Source of the DNA: Dyadobacter fermentans DSM 18053
Lineage (GTDB): Bacteria; Bacteroidota; Bacteroidia; Cytophagales; Spirosomataceae
DNA: 64,000 nt
NCBI RefSeq assembly: GCF_000023125.1
Contig: NC_013037.1
Coordinates: 6,903,791 to 6,967,790 of the forward strand
Reading direction: 5' to 3'
Shown in pieces: positions 43,740 through 53,701 of this stretch. A program made the position numbers and the translations under genes. Below the pieces are notes generated by a model that saw nothing but the letters and a program-made list of their open reading frames with translations, had not been told where the DNA came from and searched no databases. Position 1 is the first letter of the stretch; each line of letters starts with the position of its first letter.

Positions 43740-46220
43740 TTACTTCGCTCCGCCGACCGAAATCATATTCGCAAACAGCCGGTATGCGCCGGTGACGCCT
43801 GCGGGGAGCTCGCGGAAGAATGAGAGGCCGGTGTAAATGTAATGTCCTTTGCCGTACTGCGCGTACAATGTGCTGCCTTCCCGGGCCGGCTCGTCCTTAT
43901 CGTGGGCCGAAAACAGCGCGACGTAGTTCTTTTTATCCCAATCCTGGGCAAAATACAGTCCGCGCTCTTGTACCCAGCCTTCAAAATCCTTCTGCGTGAT
44001 TTTGTTCGGGTAATTCAAAACCGGGTTTTCAGGTTGCAGAAAATGCATTTCAGCGTCCTCTTCCGTTACCCGCTCACGCCCCAGCTGGATCGGGTACGGG
44101 CCGATTTCCTTCACTTTTTGTCCGCCGGGAATGGTGTACTGCACGACCATCGTACCGCCGTTTTTCACATAATCCATCAGTTTTGCCTGATAGTTGTTCA
44201 GGTAGGCCTCTGTGTTGTAGGCACGCACACCCACCACGATCGCGTCGTACACGTTCAGGTCTTTTGATAGGCCTGCTTCGTTGAGCATCGTCACCTGGCA
44301 GTCCATTTGGCGGAGTGCCGTGGGCACATCATCACCCGCGCCGGCAATGTAGCCGATGTTACGTGCAGTGGTTTGTACGTCAATCTTCGCCAGTTTGGCC
44401 GACGATTCGGGGAAGAGCGTCTGACTTGGGATGTGCTGGTAGGCGATGGTTTTAACCGATTTGTCATACTGCTGACCATCTACAACAGCCACCGCTTTGA
44501 TCGCAGCTTCCTGATTACCAGCCGGTGGCGTGATGATGAACGAGAAGTATTGCTGCTGGTATTTATTGGTTAAATTAAATTCCGCGGATTCCGGAACGGC
44601 TTTCCAGCCTGTGGGGATTTGCGGTTTCAGAGTACCTTTCACATTGCCGCGTTGCGCTTCCACGATGATATTTACCGTTTTGGCCTCCATCGAAGGGAAA
44701 ATAAACACCGGCTCGGTAATGGTGGTCGTTACGAGCGGGCGTATTTCGAACGGTCGGTAAATCTCACCTTCCGCAGGATCAACGAATTTGTAAACCCAGG
44801 GTTTTTCAAATACAAATTTCTGTCCGCCTATCTCGAATGTATAGCGCGTCTTCGTGTCGGGCCGGTTTTCGGGGAAGCCGATATCCTGCTGGTTGTCGAT
44901 CTGGAAAATGCCGCGTTCGATAGACTTTTCAAGCCAGTAGGGTTGGCTGGTGGGTAGGTTAGCGGGGAGTTTAGCCCGTTTTGGAAATGCATTCATCTCA
45001 TTGGAATTCAGCGCGAGGTTCATCACGCTGTCCGCCGTTTTGCCTGTCCAATGCAGCGAGACGAGTTTTACAGGGTAATCGGAGCGCTTCACGACGCTGA
45101 TATTGATCCGCGCCTCGTCGCCCGCAACGGCAGAGAAGTCGTTGGGATTGGTTTCGAACCAAAGCCCGGCACATTGCTGGATCAGGTCCTTCACTTCCTC
45201 TTTTTTAGCCTTAATATAAATGTTGGCCGAATCCAGGTTGTTCAGCTCCACATTGATTTTGAGCAATTCTGGAATGCTCGCCGATGGTTTGTTCACCGAA
45301 TAGTTTTTGATCGCCGCTGTAATCAGCGCCTGTACTTTTTCGCCGCCTTTCAAGCGTTTCCAGCTGAGGTCCACGCCGTCGAAAAGGCCTTTTTCAGCCG
45401 GCGTGCCTACTTTATGCAGGAAATAATCGATGCGGTCGCCACGGTGCGGGGCGCTGCCGAAGCCCTGGCTGCGGTGCTGGCTGCGGCTCAGTGCAGCGAT
45501 TTCGGTGTATGATTTGCCCAAAACCGGGTTATAACCACCGATTTCAATGGAAATAAACGGGTTTTTCTCTTCGCTGGGCGCTTTGTTGGTGAAGCCCGGG
45601 GTGAATGTATTCCAAACCAACCGCCTGGTTTGCCATGTTTTCACAAATTTCAACTGGTCGGGATAGGCCTTCGGATCGGCTGCCAGGCCGAAACCCTCCT
45701 CGGCCAGGTACGCTGACGTCTGGTGGTGCCCGTGGCCGGCGCGCGGATCGGGCGGGAAGCGGGTAATGATCACGTCGGGCTGGAATTTCCGGATCATCCA
45801 CACCACGTCGCCAAGTACTTTTTCACGGTCCCAGAAGTGGAGCGTTTCGTCGCGGGTTTTGGAAAAACCAAAGTCGTAAGCCCTCGAAAAGAACTGCTGG
45901 GCGCCATCAATGCGCCGGGCTGCGAGCAGTTCCTGCGTGCGGATCACGCCGATATTGTAGCCTTGCTCGGCGCCGATGAGGTTCTGGCCGCCGTCGCCGC
46001 GCGTGAGCGACAGGTAGCCGGTGCGCACGAGCTGGTCTTTGGATAAGTAGGAGAGCATCAGCGTGTTCTCGTCGTCGGGATGGGCGGCGATGTAGAGCAC
46101 GGAGCCCAACACATTGAGCTTTTTGATGTTCTGGAAAATTTCACTCGATGAGAGCGCGGGAGTCTGCGCGAAAAGCCGGGTAGCAAAGAGTACGAGGGCG
46201 AACGTAAAGAAACGATGCAT
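43740..46220 (-). CDS. PIG-L family deacetylase, secreted
   Basis: Protein of 826 residues with a signal peptide (cleavage near RLFAQ). The PIG-L/LmbE zinc site is visible: AAHPDDENT (H47, D49, D50) and the later GHGHHQTS. PIG-L enzymes remove N-acetyl groups from GlcNAc-type sugars. The ~500-residue C-terminal part after the deacetylase is beta-rich with a ThuA-like/glutamine-amidotransferase-like tail. The substrate is unknown. It is convergent with the vWA gene. Confidence 0.85.
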   Translation of the reverse strand: MHRFFTFALVLFATRLFAQTPALSSSEIFQNIKKLNVLGSVLYIAAHPDDENTLMLSYLSKDQLVRTGYLSLTRGDGGQNLIGAEQGYNIGVIRTQELLAARRIDGAQQFFSRAYDFGFSKTRDETLHFWDREKVLGDVVWMIRKFQPDVIITRFPPDPRAGHGHHQTSAYLAEEGFGLAADPKAYPDQLKFVKTWQTRRLVWNTFTPGFTNKAPSEEKNPFISIEIGGYNPVLGKSYTEIAALSRSQHRSQGFGSAPHRGDRIDYFLHKVGTPAEKGLFDGVDLSWKRLKGGEKVQALITAAIKNYSVNKPSASIPELLKINVELNNLDSANIYIKAKKEEVKDLIQQCAGLWFETNPNDFSAVAGDEARINISVVKRSDYPVKLVSLHWTGKTADSVMNLALNSNEMNAFPKRAKLPANLPTSQPYWLEKSIERGIFQIDNQQDIGFPENRPDTKTRYTFEIGGQKFVFEKPWVYKFVDPAEGEIYRPFEIRPLVTTTITEPVFIFPSMEAKTVNIIVEAQRGNVKGTLKPQIPTGWKAVPESAEFNLTNKYQQQYFSFIITPPAGNQEAAIKAVAVVDGQQYDKSVKTIAYQHIPSQTLFPESSAKLAKIDVQTTARNIGYIAGAGDDVPTALRQMDCQVTMLNEAGLSKDLNVYDAIVVGVRAYNTEAYLNNYQAKLMDYVKNGGTMVVQYTIPGGQKVKEIGPYPIQLGRERVTEEDAEMHFLQPENPVLNYPNKITQKDFEGWVQERGLYFAQDWDKKNYVALFSAHDKDEPAREGSTLYAQYGKGHYIYTGLSFFRELPAGVTGAYRLFANMISVGGAK

Positions 46221-46249
46221 AACGGGTTAAGGTGGTTGGACAGGGCTGG

Positions 46250-46876
46250 TTAAACGGTCCAGGTGAGCACATAATCTTCAAATGTATCAAATTGAAGCTG
46301 TACAATTTCCTGGTTGGCGCCTTTTTGCAGTTTAACTTCAAAACGGCCGTTTTGGTTGCCGGAAAAGGGATTTATCGTGATATGTTTTTTCAGATCAATG
46401 GAAGCGTCGCCGGCATATTTGAAAACAGACTCCTTCGCCGACCATATCAGATGCATTTGCACATTGTTTTCCAGGTCGGCCCATTGCATTTCCGCATCAT
46501 TCAAAAAATAGAATGCACCCCTGGCAATCGATGGCTTCATTTGCTGGATATCCACGCCCACCGGCGCACCGGCCCGCAGGTACACGCACACATACGCGCC
46601 TGAATGCGACATCGAAATGTCCACGTCGGAGCCTGCCAGGTGCGGTTTGCGCTCGGCGTCGTAGCCAATCACGGCATAGCGGCCCAGCATTTCTTTCAGC
46701 AATGCCCTGCAAGCCAGCCATTCCTGTTTTCGTTTATCCTTTGAAATGGCTTCGAGCGCTGCCAAATCGGCGGCGGGTACATCGAGCGCTGCGAGCAAAG
46801 TTTCCCAGGGCTCGGTCATGCGCCAAAGGCCCAGTTGTGATACCGGTGAAATGGTTTTTATAGAAACGATGCCCAT
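46250..46876 (-). CDS. 4'-phosphopantetheinyl transferase
   Basis: Protein of 208 residues, a Sfp-type PPTase. Mg-binding motif GVDIQ and the WSAKESVFK signature are intact. It transfers the phosphopantetheine arm from CoA to a carrier-protein serine. Placed divergently next to the pigment cluster, it is the obvious enzyme to activate the ACP encoded at 59371-59637, though it could also serve fatty-acid ACP. Confidence 0.9.
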   Translation of the reverse strand: MGIVSIKTISPVSQLGLWRMTEPWETLLAALDVPAADLAALEAISKDKRKQEWLACRALLKEMLGRYAVIGYDAERKPHLAGSDVDISMSHSGAYVCVYLRAGAPVGVDIQQMKPSIARGAFYFLNDAEMQWADLENNVQMHLIWSAKESVFKYAGDASIDLKKHITINPFSGNQNGRFEVKLQKGANQEIVQLQFDTFEDYVLTWTV

Positions 46877-46883
46877 TTATTGT

Positions 46884-46891
46884 TAATTTTG
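46884..46891 (+). promoter_or_regulatory. -7 promoter element at the head of the pigment cluster
   Basis: TAATTTTG matches TAnnTTTG, with a predicted start near 46898 and about 39 nt of leader to the ATG at 46937. It lies in the 60-bp gap to the divergent PPTase gene and supports the later start of the C45 gene. Confidence 0.5.
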
Positions 46892-46936
46892 ATACCGGAT
46901 GAGGCGTGGCATTTTCGCGCCCGTCCGCTGATTTTT

Positions 46937-48622
46937 ATGTGGCCTAAAAACAAAGTACTGCGTTCGGCGCTCAAAGCATTCTCCATTTTTTTGCTCATTC
47001 TCGGGATCATCTTCGGATTGTTCCTCTGGCGGATCAGGGTGCCGAAGCCGGAGCTTGAAAGTACTAAAACTGTCGAAAGTTACAAACGCGAGCAGGTAGG
47101 GGAGAACCATTACCGGGTTGGCAACAACTGGCTGCGAAAGAACAAGCACGGCATTTGGGAAATGTACCTGGAAGGCGCCCCTTACGAGCGCGGGCTCGTT
47201 TACGGCATCCTGGCGAAGGAGCTGATGGAGAAACAGGAAGTGCATTTTGTAGGTCAAATCAAGGAAATGATCCCGAGCGCGATGTTCCTGCAAGTGCTGA
47301 AAGGTTTTGTAGGCTGGTTCAACCGCGATATTTACAAATACATTCCCGAGGAAAACCAGCAGGAAATCTACGGCGTTTCGCAGTCGTTTTCGGACCAGTT
47401 CAATTACATCGGACCTAAATACTACCGCATTCTCAATTACCACGCGGCGCACGACATCGGGCATGCGCTCACGGACCTGAATATGGTGGGCTGCACCTCG
47501 TTCGCCGTGAACCATTCGCTCACCAAGGATTCCACATTGCTCATTGCCAGGAACTTTGATTTTTACATGGGCGACGCATTCGCGGAGGACAAGCTGATCG
47601 TCTTCATGAACCCCGATAAAGGCTATAAATTTGCCTCTTACGCCTGGGCAGGGCTTACGGGCGTGGTTTCGGGGATTAATGAAAAAGGTATAACCGTTAC
47701 ATTAAATGCCTCGAAATCAGACATTCCGTTTGCTGCCAAAGAGCCTATTTCGATTCTGGCCCGGGAAATCCTGCAATATGCGGGGACCATCGGGGAAGCG
47801 CGTCGCATTGCTTCCAAAAGTGAGACATTCGTGTCGGAATCGCTGCTGATCGGTTCGGCGGCGGATGATAAGGCGGTGATTATTGAGAAATCGCCTCAGA
47901 AAATGGATGTGTACGATTCTGGAAAGGATGCGCTTGTTTGTGCAAACCACTATCAGAGCAATGCATTTATCAGAGATTCAGTCAATATCAACAATATCAA
48001 GGATACGGATTCGAAGGCCCGTTTCGACCGCATGACCCAGCTCCTCGGCCGTGCTTACCCGATGGATGTGAACAAGGCAGCGGCGATTTTGCGTGATCAA
48101 AAGGCTGTGGACGATCAATTCATCGGTTATGGCAATTCCAAACTGCTCAATCAGTTGATCGCACACCACGGCATTGTTTTTAAACCCGCCCGAAAGGAGT
48201 TCTGGATCTCTGCGCCGCCCTATCAGCTCGGAGAATTTGTAGGGTATGATTTGAATCGGATATTTGCACAAAAAGGTGACTTTGAGTCGTTTGACTCGCT
48301 TGATATCGACCGGGACCCGTTCCTGGAATCGGCAGACTATAAAAAGTTTGAGGCATTTAAATCCGTAAAGCAGAAAATCACTAAATATGTAATGCTGGAT
48401 ACGCCGCTTTCTTTGACACCGCAGGACGAGCAGAACTTCATTGCGAATAATGCACAGAGTTACCTGCCGTATTTTTTCCTCGGCCAGTATCATCAAAAGA
48501 AAGGCGACTTCGGCAAAGCGATCGGTTATTACGAACAGTCGTTGAAACACGAGGTTTCTTCGCTGAATGAAGCAAACACGATCCGCGAACGGATAGCCGA
48601 AAGCAAGCAGGGCAAGCATTAA
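46937..48622 (+). CDS. C45-family Ntn acyltransferase/hydrolase, membrane-anchored
   Basis: Protein of 561 residues from the ATG at 46937; the longer frame from 46880 crosses the promoter element. One N-terminal membrane helix (~11-30). The Ntn-hydrolase nucleophile is C186 in MVGCTSFAVN, expected to become the new N-terminus after self-cleavage, followed by ARNFDF and SGINEKGITVTLNA, all of the C45/acyl-CoA:6-aminopenicillanic-acid acyltransferase family. A TPR-like tail ends it. In a pigment cluster it is a candidate for joining or trimming an acyl group outside the inner membrane. It is the first gene of the same-strand run. Confidence 0.8.
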   Translation: MWPKNKVLRSALKAFSIFLLILGIIFGLFLWRIRVPKPELESTKTVESYKREQVGENHYRVGNNWLRKNKHGIWEMYLEGAPYERGLVYGILAKELMEKQEVHFVGQIKEMIPSAMFLQVLKGFVGWFNRDIYKYIPEENQQEIYGVSQSFSDQFNYIGPKYYRILNYHAAHDIGHALTDLNMVGCTSFAVNHSLTKDSTLLIARNFDFYMGDAFAEDKLIVFMNPDKGYKFASYAWAGLTGVVSGINEKGITVTLNASKSDIPFAAKEPISILAREILQYAGTIGEARRIASKSETFVSESLLIGSAADDKAVIIEKSPQKMDVYDSGKDALVCANHYQSNAFIRDSVNINNIKDTDSKARFDRMTQLLGRAYPMDVNKAAAILRDQKAVDDQFIGYGNSKLLNQLIAHHGIVFKPARKEFWISAPPYQLGEFVGYDLNRIFAQKGDFESFDSLDIDRDPFLESADYKKFEAFKSVKQKITKYVMLDTPLSLTPQDEQNFIANNAQSYLPYFFLGQYHQKKGDFGKAIGYYEQSLKHEVSSLNEANTIRERIAESKQGKH

Positions 48623-48659
48623 TGCCTTTTTCAGATTTCCATACCAACCTTTGATTGCC

Positions 48660-49910
48660 ATGAGTTCCGAAACACAGCAGCCCGCGTTGCAGCAGCTTTT
48701 GTTGCACGTTTCCAACTATTCCAATTACTACAAGCGTATTTTCCGCGAACAGAATATCAATGTCGACGCGATTAAAACCGTGGCCGATCTGGCGCAGCTG
48801 CCGTTCACGACCAAAGACGACCTTGCCCAATACAACGACGATTTCCTGTGCGTGCCCAAAAGCCGCATTACCGATTTCGTGACCACGTCCGGAACGCTCA
48901 GCGATCCGGTAGCATTTTACCTCACCGATTCGGATGTGGAAAGGCTGGCGACGAACGAAGCGGCGTCGTTCCAATGCGCCGGCGGTTCGGAAAGCGACAT
49001 TTACCAGCTCATGACCACCATCGACCGCCGGTTTATGGCCGGACTGGCCTATTGGATGGGTGCACGCAAAATGGGCGCGGGTATGATCCGCGTCGGTCCG
49101 GGAGCCCCTTTCCTGCAATGGGAGTCGATCCAGCGGTTTTCGCCCACGGTGATCATCGCCATCCCGTCGTTCATCCCTAGACTGATCGACTATGCGATTG
49201 CCAATGAAATCGATTTCGCCGCTTCGAGCATTCAATCCATCATTTGCATTGGCGAACCCATCCGAAACCCGGATTTCACGCTGAATGAGCTCGGCAAGCG
49301 CATTACCTCGCAATGGGACGTGAAGCTCTATTCGACTTACGCGTCTACTGAAATGGGTGCGGCCTTTACCGAATGCGGAGAGGGCAAAGGCGGCCATTTG
49401 AACCCCGATCTGCTGATCCTCGAAGTGGTGGACGACGAAGGGAATGCGGTGCAGGATGGCGAGCTCGGCGAAGTAGTAGTGACCACGCTCGGCGTGGAAG
49501 GCATGCCGCTGCTGCGGTACAAAACGGGCGATCTTTGTAATGTCTATTATGCACCGTGCGCGTGCGGGCGCACGAGCCCGCGCCTGGGGCCGGTGGTCGG
49601 CCGCAAGCAGCAAATGATCAAGTTTAAGGGCACGACCATCTTTCCGCCGGCATTGTTCGATGTGCTCGACGCCGTGAAGGAAATCGAATTATACCAGGTA
49701 GTCGTTTCGAAAAACGAGTTCGGAAACGACGAAATTACGGTGGTGCTGCCCATGCAATTACAGACCTCGGCATTCAAGGAAACGATGCATTCGCTGTTCA
49801 AATCGAGGCTCCGGGTGTCGCCTGCATTAACTTTCGTAACCGCTGAAGAACTAACTTTCCGCATCTACAAACAGGAGAAGCGCAAACCTGAAAAATTGAT
49901 CTATATTTGA
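48660..49910 (+). CDS. AMP-dependent acyl ligase, phenylacetate-CoA-ligase-like
   Basis: Protein of 416 residues from the ATG at 48660 (a TTG lies 9 bp upstream). Adenylate-forming fold with the P-loop-like TTSGTLSDPV, YASTEMG and YKTGDL motifs of the PaaK-like subgroup. It would activate an aryl or acyl acid as adenylate and load it on CoA or the ACP. An aromatic or unsaturated acid used by the pigment pathway is the likely substrate (inference from context). It lies 37 bp after the C45 gene. Confidence 0.85.
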   Translation: MSSETQQPALQQLLLHVSNYSNYYKRIFREQNINVDAIKTVADLAQLPFTTKDDLAQYNDDFLCVPKSRITDFVTTSGTLSDPVAFYLTDSDVERLATNEAASFQCAGGSESDIYQLMTTIDRRFMAGLAYWMGARKMGAGMIRVGPGAPFLQWESIQRFSPTVIIAIPSFIPRLIDYAIANEIDFAASSIQSIICIGEPIRNPDFTLNELGKRITSQWDVKLYSTYASTEMGAAFTECGEGKGGHLNPDLLILEVVDDEGNAVQDGELGEVVVTTLGVEGMPLLRYKTGDLCNVYYAPCACGRTSPRLGPVVGRKQQMIKFKGTTIFPPALFDVLDAVKEIELYQVVVSKNEFGNDEITVVLPMQLQTSAFKETMHSLFKSRLRVSPALTFVTAEELTFRIYKQEKRKPEKLIYI

Positions 49911-49943
49911 CCCCTCTGTTACCATAAAAATAAAATTACTACC

Positions 49944-50558
49944 ATGAAAAAGTTTATTTACGCGTCTGTAATGGCCATTTCGTTCCTCGCCGCAGATGCT
50001 GCAATTGCCCAGCGTGTCGACCTCCGCTCCGGTGATGTGAACGTGCTGTCGGGTCAGAAAACGGTGAATGTGGAATACGATTATTCGAGCTTCGGTGTGG
50101 GTAAATTTGCTACCGAACAGGAGTATCTCGATAAAAAATCGGCCGAGTACAATGCCAAGGAAGCAGGTAAGGGTGATGCCTGGAAAAAAGCGTGGGTAGA
50201 AGACCGCAAGAACCGCTATGAGCCCAAGTTCGAAGAGCTTTTTAACAAAGGACTCGAAGACAAAGGCATTACCGCTGTAACCGCCCGTCCCGATGCGCAA
50301 TATACCCTGATCGTGAAAACCAGATTCGTTGAGCCCGGTTTCAATGTGGGTGTCATGCGCAAGAATGCCTATGTGGACTATGAAATCGACCTCGTGGAAT
50401 CTGCCAATAAATCGAACAAAGTCGCGGAAATAGCAATGAGAAACGTTCCGGGCGGCCAGTTCGGCGGTTTCGATTTCGATACCGGCGTCCGCATCGCGGA
50501 ATCCTATGCGAAAGCCGGCAAATCGCTGGCGGCGTTTCTGGACAAAAAACTGAAATAA
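49944..50558 (+). CDS. Secreted protein of unknown function in the pigment cluster
   Basis: Protein of 204 residues with a signal peptide (cleavage near AIAQ). Beta-rich mature part, no recognised domain; the segment YTLIVKTRFVEPGFNVG may form a core strand pair. It lies 34 bp after the ligase gene and 24 bp before another secreted protein, so co-transcribed. It may be an envelope protein for pigment handling, but only context says so. Confidence 0.7.
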   Translation: MKKFIYASVMAISFLAADAAIAQRVDLRSGDVNVLSGQKTVNVEYDYSSFGVGKFATEQEYLDKKSAEYNAKEAGKGDAWKKAWVEDRKNRYEPKFEELFNKGLEDKGITAVTARPDAQYTLIVKTRFVEPGFNVGVMRKNAYVDYEIDLVESANKSNKVAEIAMRNVPGGQFGGFDFDTGVRIAESYAKAGKSLAAFLDKKLK

Positions 50559-50581
50559 TCAACCGTTCCAATACCTCTGTT

Positions 50582-51214
50582 ATGAAAAAGCTAATACTCA
50601 TCGCACTCGTGCTGTTCAATGCTGCGGTTGCATCGGCGGACAACACCATGGCCGACCTCGTTGCGGGTAAAACCAAACTGGTTTTCCTGGGCCTTGATTT
50701 TACACAGGCCAAATACATCGGTAAAGCAGGTTTTATGGACGCGCAGGCGATTCAAAATCAGCACATTGTGAGCTGGAACAACCTGATCGAACTGGAACCG
50801 AAGAAGTTTTCGCTCCAAAAGGCATTCAACCTCAAAGACGACCAGTACAAATCGAAGGTTGAGGACATGGTAGCTTTCAATAAATCGGTAAATGTGGAGA
50901 AAAACATTACCGAGGACGAGCACAGCATTACCGAAGACCAGGTGAAAAAATCCGTTGCGAAATATTCGCTGAGCGAAAAAGAGGGTGTAGGTGTGGTGTA
51001 CGTGGTGGAAAGCCTCAGTAAAAACGCCGAGAAGATGACAGCCTGGGTAACATTCATCGACCTGGCTACTAAAAAGGTGATACACACCGAAAAAGTGGAA
51101 GGTAAAGCAGGCGGTTTCGGTTTCCGCAACTATTGGGCCGGGGCCGTTTACAAGATCAACCAGGAGATCGACAAAAGCCTGTACAAAAAGTGGAGCAAAT
51201 CTTTTAAAGCGTAA
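50582..51214 (+). CDS. Second secreted protein of unknown function in the pigment cluster
   Basis: Protein of 210 residues with a signal peptide (cleavage near ASA). Mixed alpha/beta, with charged helical middle (EKNITEDEHSITEDQVKKS) and a C-terminal beta segment TAWVTFIDLATKKVIHTEKVEGKAGGFG. I recognise no family. The 137-bp gap after it (51215-51351) contains an AT-rich hairpin (51221-51238) of doubtful function. Confidence 0.7.
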   Translation: MKKLILIALVLFNAAVASADNTMADLVAGKTKLVFLGLDFTQAKYIGKAGFMDAQAIQNQHIVSWNNLIELEPKKFSLQKAFNLKDDQYKSKVEDMVAFNKSVNVEKNITEDEHSITEDQVKKSVAKYSLSEKEGVGVVYVVESLSKNAEKMTAWVTFIDLATKKVIHTEKVEGKAGGFGFRNYWAGAVYKINQEIDKSLYKKWSKSFKA

Positions 51215-51351
51215 AAAGTAAATAGAATTTTCTATTTTTAAAGCTCAGATTGATTACCGATACCATATCATTCTTTTGTAAGCTGTGATCTGTTTGCCTG
51301 AGTTTGGTGAACGTTTCACAGCTTGCTGTTTAAAACCCGCTGATCATCATC

Positions 51352-52092
51352 GTGCGTATAGCCAATTCGTTTTTCCTGTTGCTGCTGTGTCTGCTTTTTT
51401 CGGGCTGCGGCAAAATGCTCTACCGTTCGGCGGCGAAGGCTTTTACAAAAGGTGCCAAAGAAGCGCCATACGACGCGATTATCGTTCCCGGCTTTCCCTA
51501 CAATGGTGAAAAGTGGGACATGGTGCACCAGCTTCGCATTCACTGGGCCTATTATCTCTATTCGAAAGGTTATACCAAAAACGTCATCTTTTCGGGCGGC
51601 GCTGTGGCTACTCCGTACATTGAAAGCCGCGTGATGGCTAACTATGCCGAGGCGCTGGGCATCCCGCGCGAGCATTTGTTTACCGAAGAAAAAGCCCAGC
51701 ACAGTACTGAAAACGTATATTATTCCTACCGGCTTGCAAAAGAGCGGGGCTTTAAGAAAATTGCGCTTTCCACCGACCCGATCCAGACCAGCTACATGAA
51801 GAAGTTTATCAAAAAGTACGAGCTTCCCATTGGCCTGCTGCCCACGGTGATCGACACGGTGAAAACGCTCAACGTGTACGAGCCGAAAGCCGATCATAGC
51901 AATGCCGTCGTGAAAGAAGGTTTTGTGAAACTGTCGGATAGGGAAGGGTTTTTCAAACGCTTCCGGGGCACTATGGGCAAGTTCATTGTCTGGCATGAAG
52001 AAGATTTGAAAAAAGCGAAATACAGAAGAAGATACAAGGACCGGATGATACCCTCTTCCGAACAAACAGGGAACAATAAAAGCGTACAATGA
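51352..52092 (+). CDS. YdcF-like lipoprotein (DUF218)
   Basis: Protein of 246 residues starting with GTG at 51352; this start is needed to include the signal peptide and the lipobox LLFSGC. The DUF218 fold is shown by APYDAIIVPG, IFSGGAVATPYIESRVMANYA and the ENVYYSYRLAKERG block. The biochemical role of the family is unclear. The C-terminus is basic. Its stop overlaps the methyltransferase start by 4 bp (ATGA). Confidence 0.8.
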   Translation: MRIANSFFLLLLCLLFSGCGKMLYRSAAKAFTKGAKEAPYDAIIVPGFPYNGEKWDMVHQLRIHWAYYLYSKGYTKNVIFSGGAVATPYIESRVMANYAEALGIPREHLFTEEKAQHSTENVYYSYRLAKERGFKKIALSTDPIQTSYMKKFIKKYELPIGLLPTVIDTVKTLNVYEPKADHSNAVVKEGFVKLSDREGFFKRFRGTMGKFIVWHEEDLKKAKYRRRYKDRMIPSSEQTGNNKSVQ

Positions 52093-53147
52093 AAAAAGAA
52101 TTGTCGGCTATCGAAGCCAAGTATGAAGCACAGAAGATCGCGTTCGGCCCGATGTACTTTCAGTCGGTGGTGGCACTCAGGGACCTCGGTATTTTGCAAT
52201 ATATCAGCGAAAACCGCAAGGGAGTGAGCATTGCCAGGATCATCGAAAATGTGAATGTCTCGGAATACGGCGTGACCCTATTGCTGGAAGCGGCGGAAAT
52301 TCTCGGCGTGGTGGAAATAGAAAATGACGTTGTCCGGATCAGCAAGATCGGTTTTTTCCTCTTGAAGGACGAAATGACGCGCGTGAACATGAATTTCATG
52401 AAAGACGTGTGCTACCTCGGCGCGAGCCACATGACCGAAAGCATCGTGAACGGGAAGCCCGAAGGCCTGAAAGAACTTGGCAACTGGCCGACGATCTACG
52501 AAGGCCTCTCCATCCTGCCCGAGCCCGCCAAAACTTCATGGTTCGAATTTGACCATTATTATTCCGACAATGCATTCCCCGACGCGCTGAAAATCGTGTT
52601 TTCGAAAAAACCGAAACTGATCTTCGACGTGGGCGGAAATACCGGTAAATGGTCGTTCGCGTGCTGTGACCATGATCCGGATGTGAGGATTAAAATACTC
52701 GATCTGCCGGTGCAGCTCAATGTAGCCCGTGCCAACGCCACCGAAAGAGGCCTGCTCGACCGGATTGATTTCCACGCGATCGACCTGCTCGATACAACGC
52801 AGAAAATTCCGCAAGGTGCCGATGTGATCTGGATGAGCCAGTTTTTGGATTGTTTCTCGAAAGAACAGATCGTTGCCATACTTGAAAACGCCCATCAGGC
52901 CGCTACCGAAAACACCACTTTGTACATTCTGGAACCATTTTTTGATAACCAGAATTATCCTGCTGCACATTATAGCCTGGTGGCTACATCTTTGTATTTT
53001 ACAATTATGGCCAACGGCAACAGCAAAATGTACAGGATCGGTGTGATGAAGGAACTGGTATGCCAGGCTGGGTTTGAAGTAGTTGAAACTTATCCATTGA
53101 TTGGCGACAGTTATCATACGATTCTGGAATGCAGGAAAAAGGCATAA
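52089..53147 (+). CDS. SAM-dependent methyltransferase, O-methyltransferase type
   Basis: Protein of 352 residues. An N-terminal helical dimerisation region (~1-100, winged-helix-like) precedes a class I SAM domain with DVGGNTGKWSFA, then LDLPVQLNVARANATERGL. This is the plant-type/small-molecule O-methyltransferase arrangement. In a resorcinol pigment pathway it may methylate the aromatic ring or a hydroxyl, which is inference. It overlaps the previous gene by 4 bp. Confidence 0.85.
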   Translation: MKKELSAIEAKYEAQKIAFGPMYFQSVVALRDLGILQYISENRKGVSIARIIENVNVSEYGVTLLLEAAEILGVVEIENDVVRISKIGFFLLKDEMTRVNMNFMKDVCYLGASHMTESIVNGKPEGLKELGNWPTIYEGLSILPEPAKTSWFEFDHYYSDNAFPDALKIVFSKKPKLIFDVGGNTGKWSFACCDHDPDVRIKILDLPVQLNVARANATERGLLDRIDFHAIDLLDTTQKIPQGADVIWMSQFLDCFSKEQIVAILENAHQAATENTTLYILEPFFDNQNYPAAHYSLVATSLYFTIMANGNSKMYRIGVMKELVCQAGFEVVETYPLIGDSYHTILECRKKA

Positions 53148-53190
53148 TGCCTGATCTGTTTACATTCTGGTTACGTAAATTTTGATAATT

Positions 53191-53673
53191 ATGAAGCGTT
53201 TAATGGCGGTTTGCCTGGCACTTCTGCTCGGAGCGGCCGTTTCGGCCCAGGCGCAGGTAGACAAGGGGACTTTTTACGAAGCATTGTCGAGCGGTGAAGA
53301 AGACTCGATCGACCAGATGCTTTCGAAACTCGAAGGCGAAAAATCGACCTCGAAGATGAACGCCTACAAAGGCGCATTGACGATGAAGAAGGCCGGTTTT
53401 GTGAAAGGGGTAGGAGGCAAAGTGAAAACGTTTAAAAGGGGCGCGCACCTGCTCGAAGACGAGATCAAAAGCAACCCCGGCAACACCGAGTTCCGCTTCC
53501 TGCGACTGACGATCCAGGAACATGCGCCGGGAATTTTGAAATACAATAAGGAAATAGATGCCGATAAACAGGCCGTCGTTTCCGGCTACGCCAGGCTGGA
53601 TGCGGATTTGAAAAACGTTATCGCCGGTTATGCGAAAGATTCGAAGGTTTTGAAAGAATCGGATCTCAAATAG
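53191..53673 (+). CDS. Third secreted protein of unknown function, before darA
   Basis: Protein of 160 residues starting at the ATG at 53191 (MKRLMAVCLALL), with a signal peptide ending near AQAQ. Mostly helical (GTFYEALSSGEEDSIDQMLSKLEG), no domain recognised. It sits 29 bp upstream of darA. Confidence 0.7.
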   Translation: MKRLMAVCLALLLGAAVSAQAQVDKGTFYEALSSGEEDSIDQMLSKLEGEKSTSKMNAYKGALTMKKAGFVKGVGGKVKTFKRGAHLLEDEIKSNPGNTEFRFLRLTIQEHAPGILKYNKEIDADKQAVVSGYARLDADLKNVIAGYAKDSKVLKESDLK

Positions 53674-53701
53674 GAATGCATTAATAGGATTTTGCTGCTC
53701 A

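Noticed and set aside
51221..51240. A terminator within the pigment operon
   Set aside because: The hairpin is AT-only and weak; genes on both sides are co-oriented, so I did not list it as a feature.
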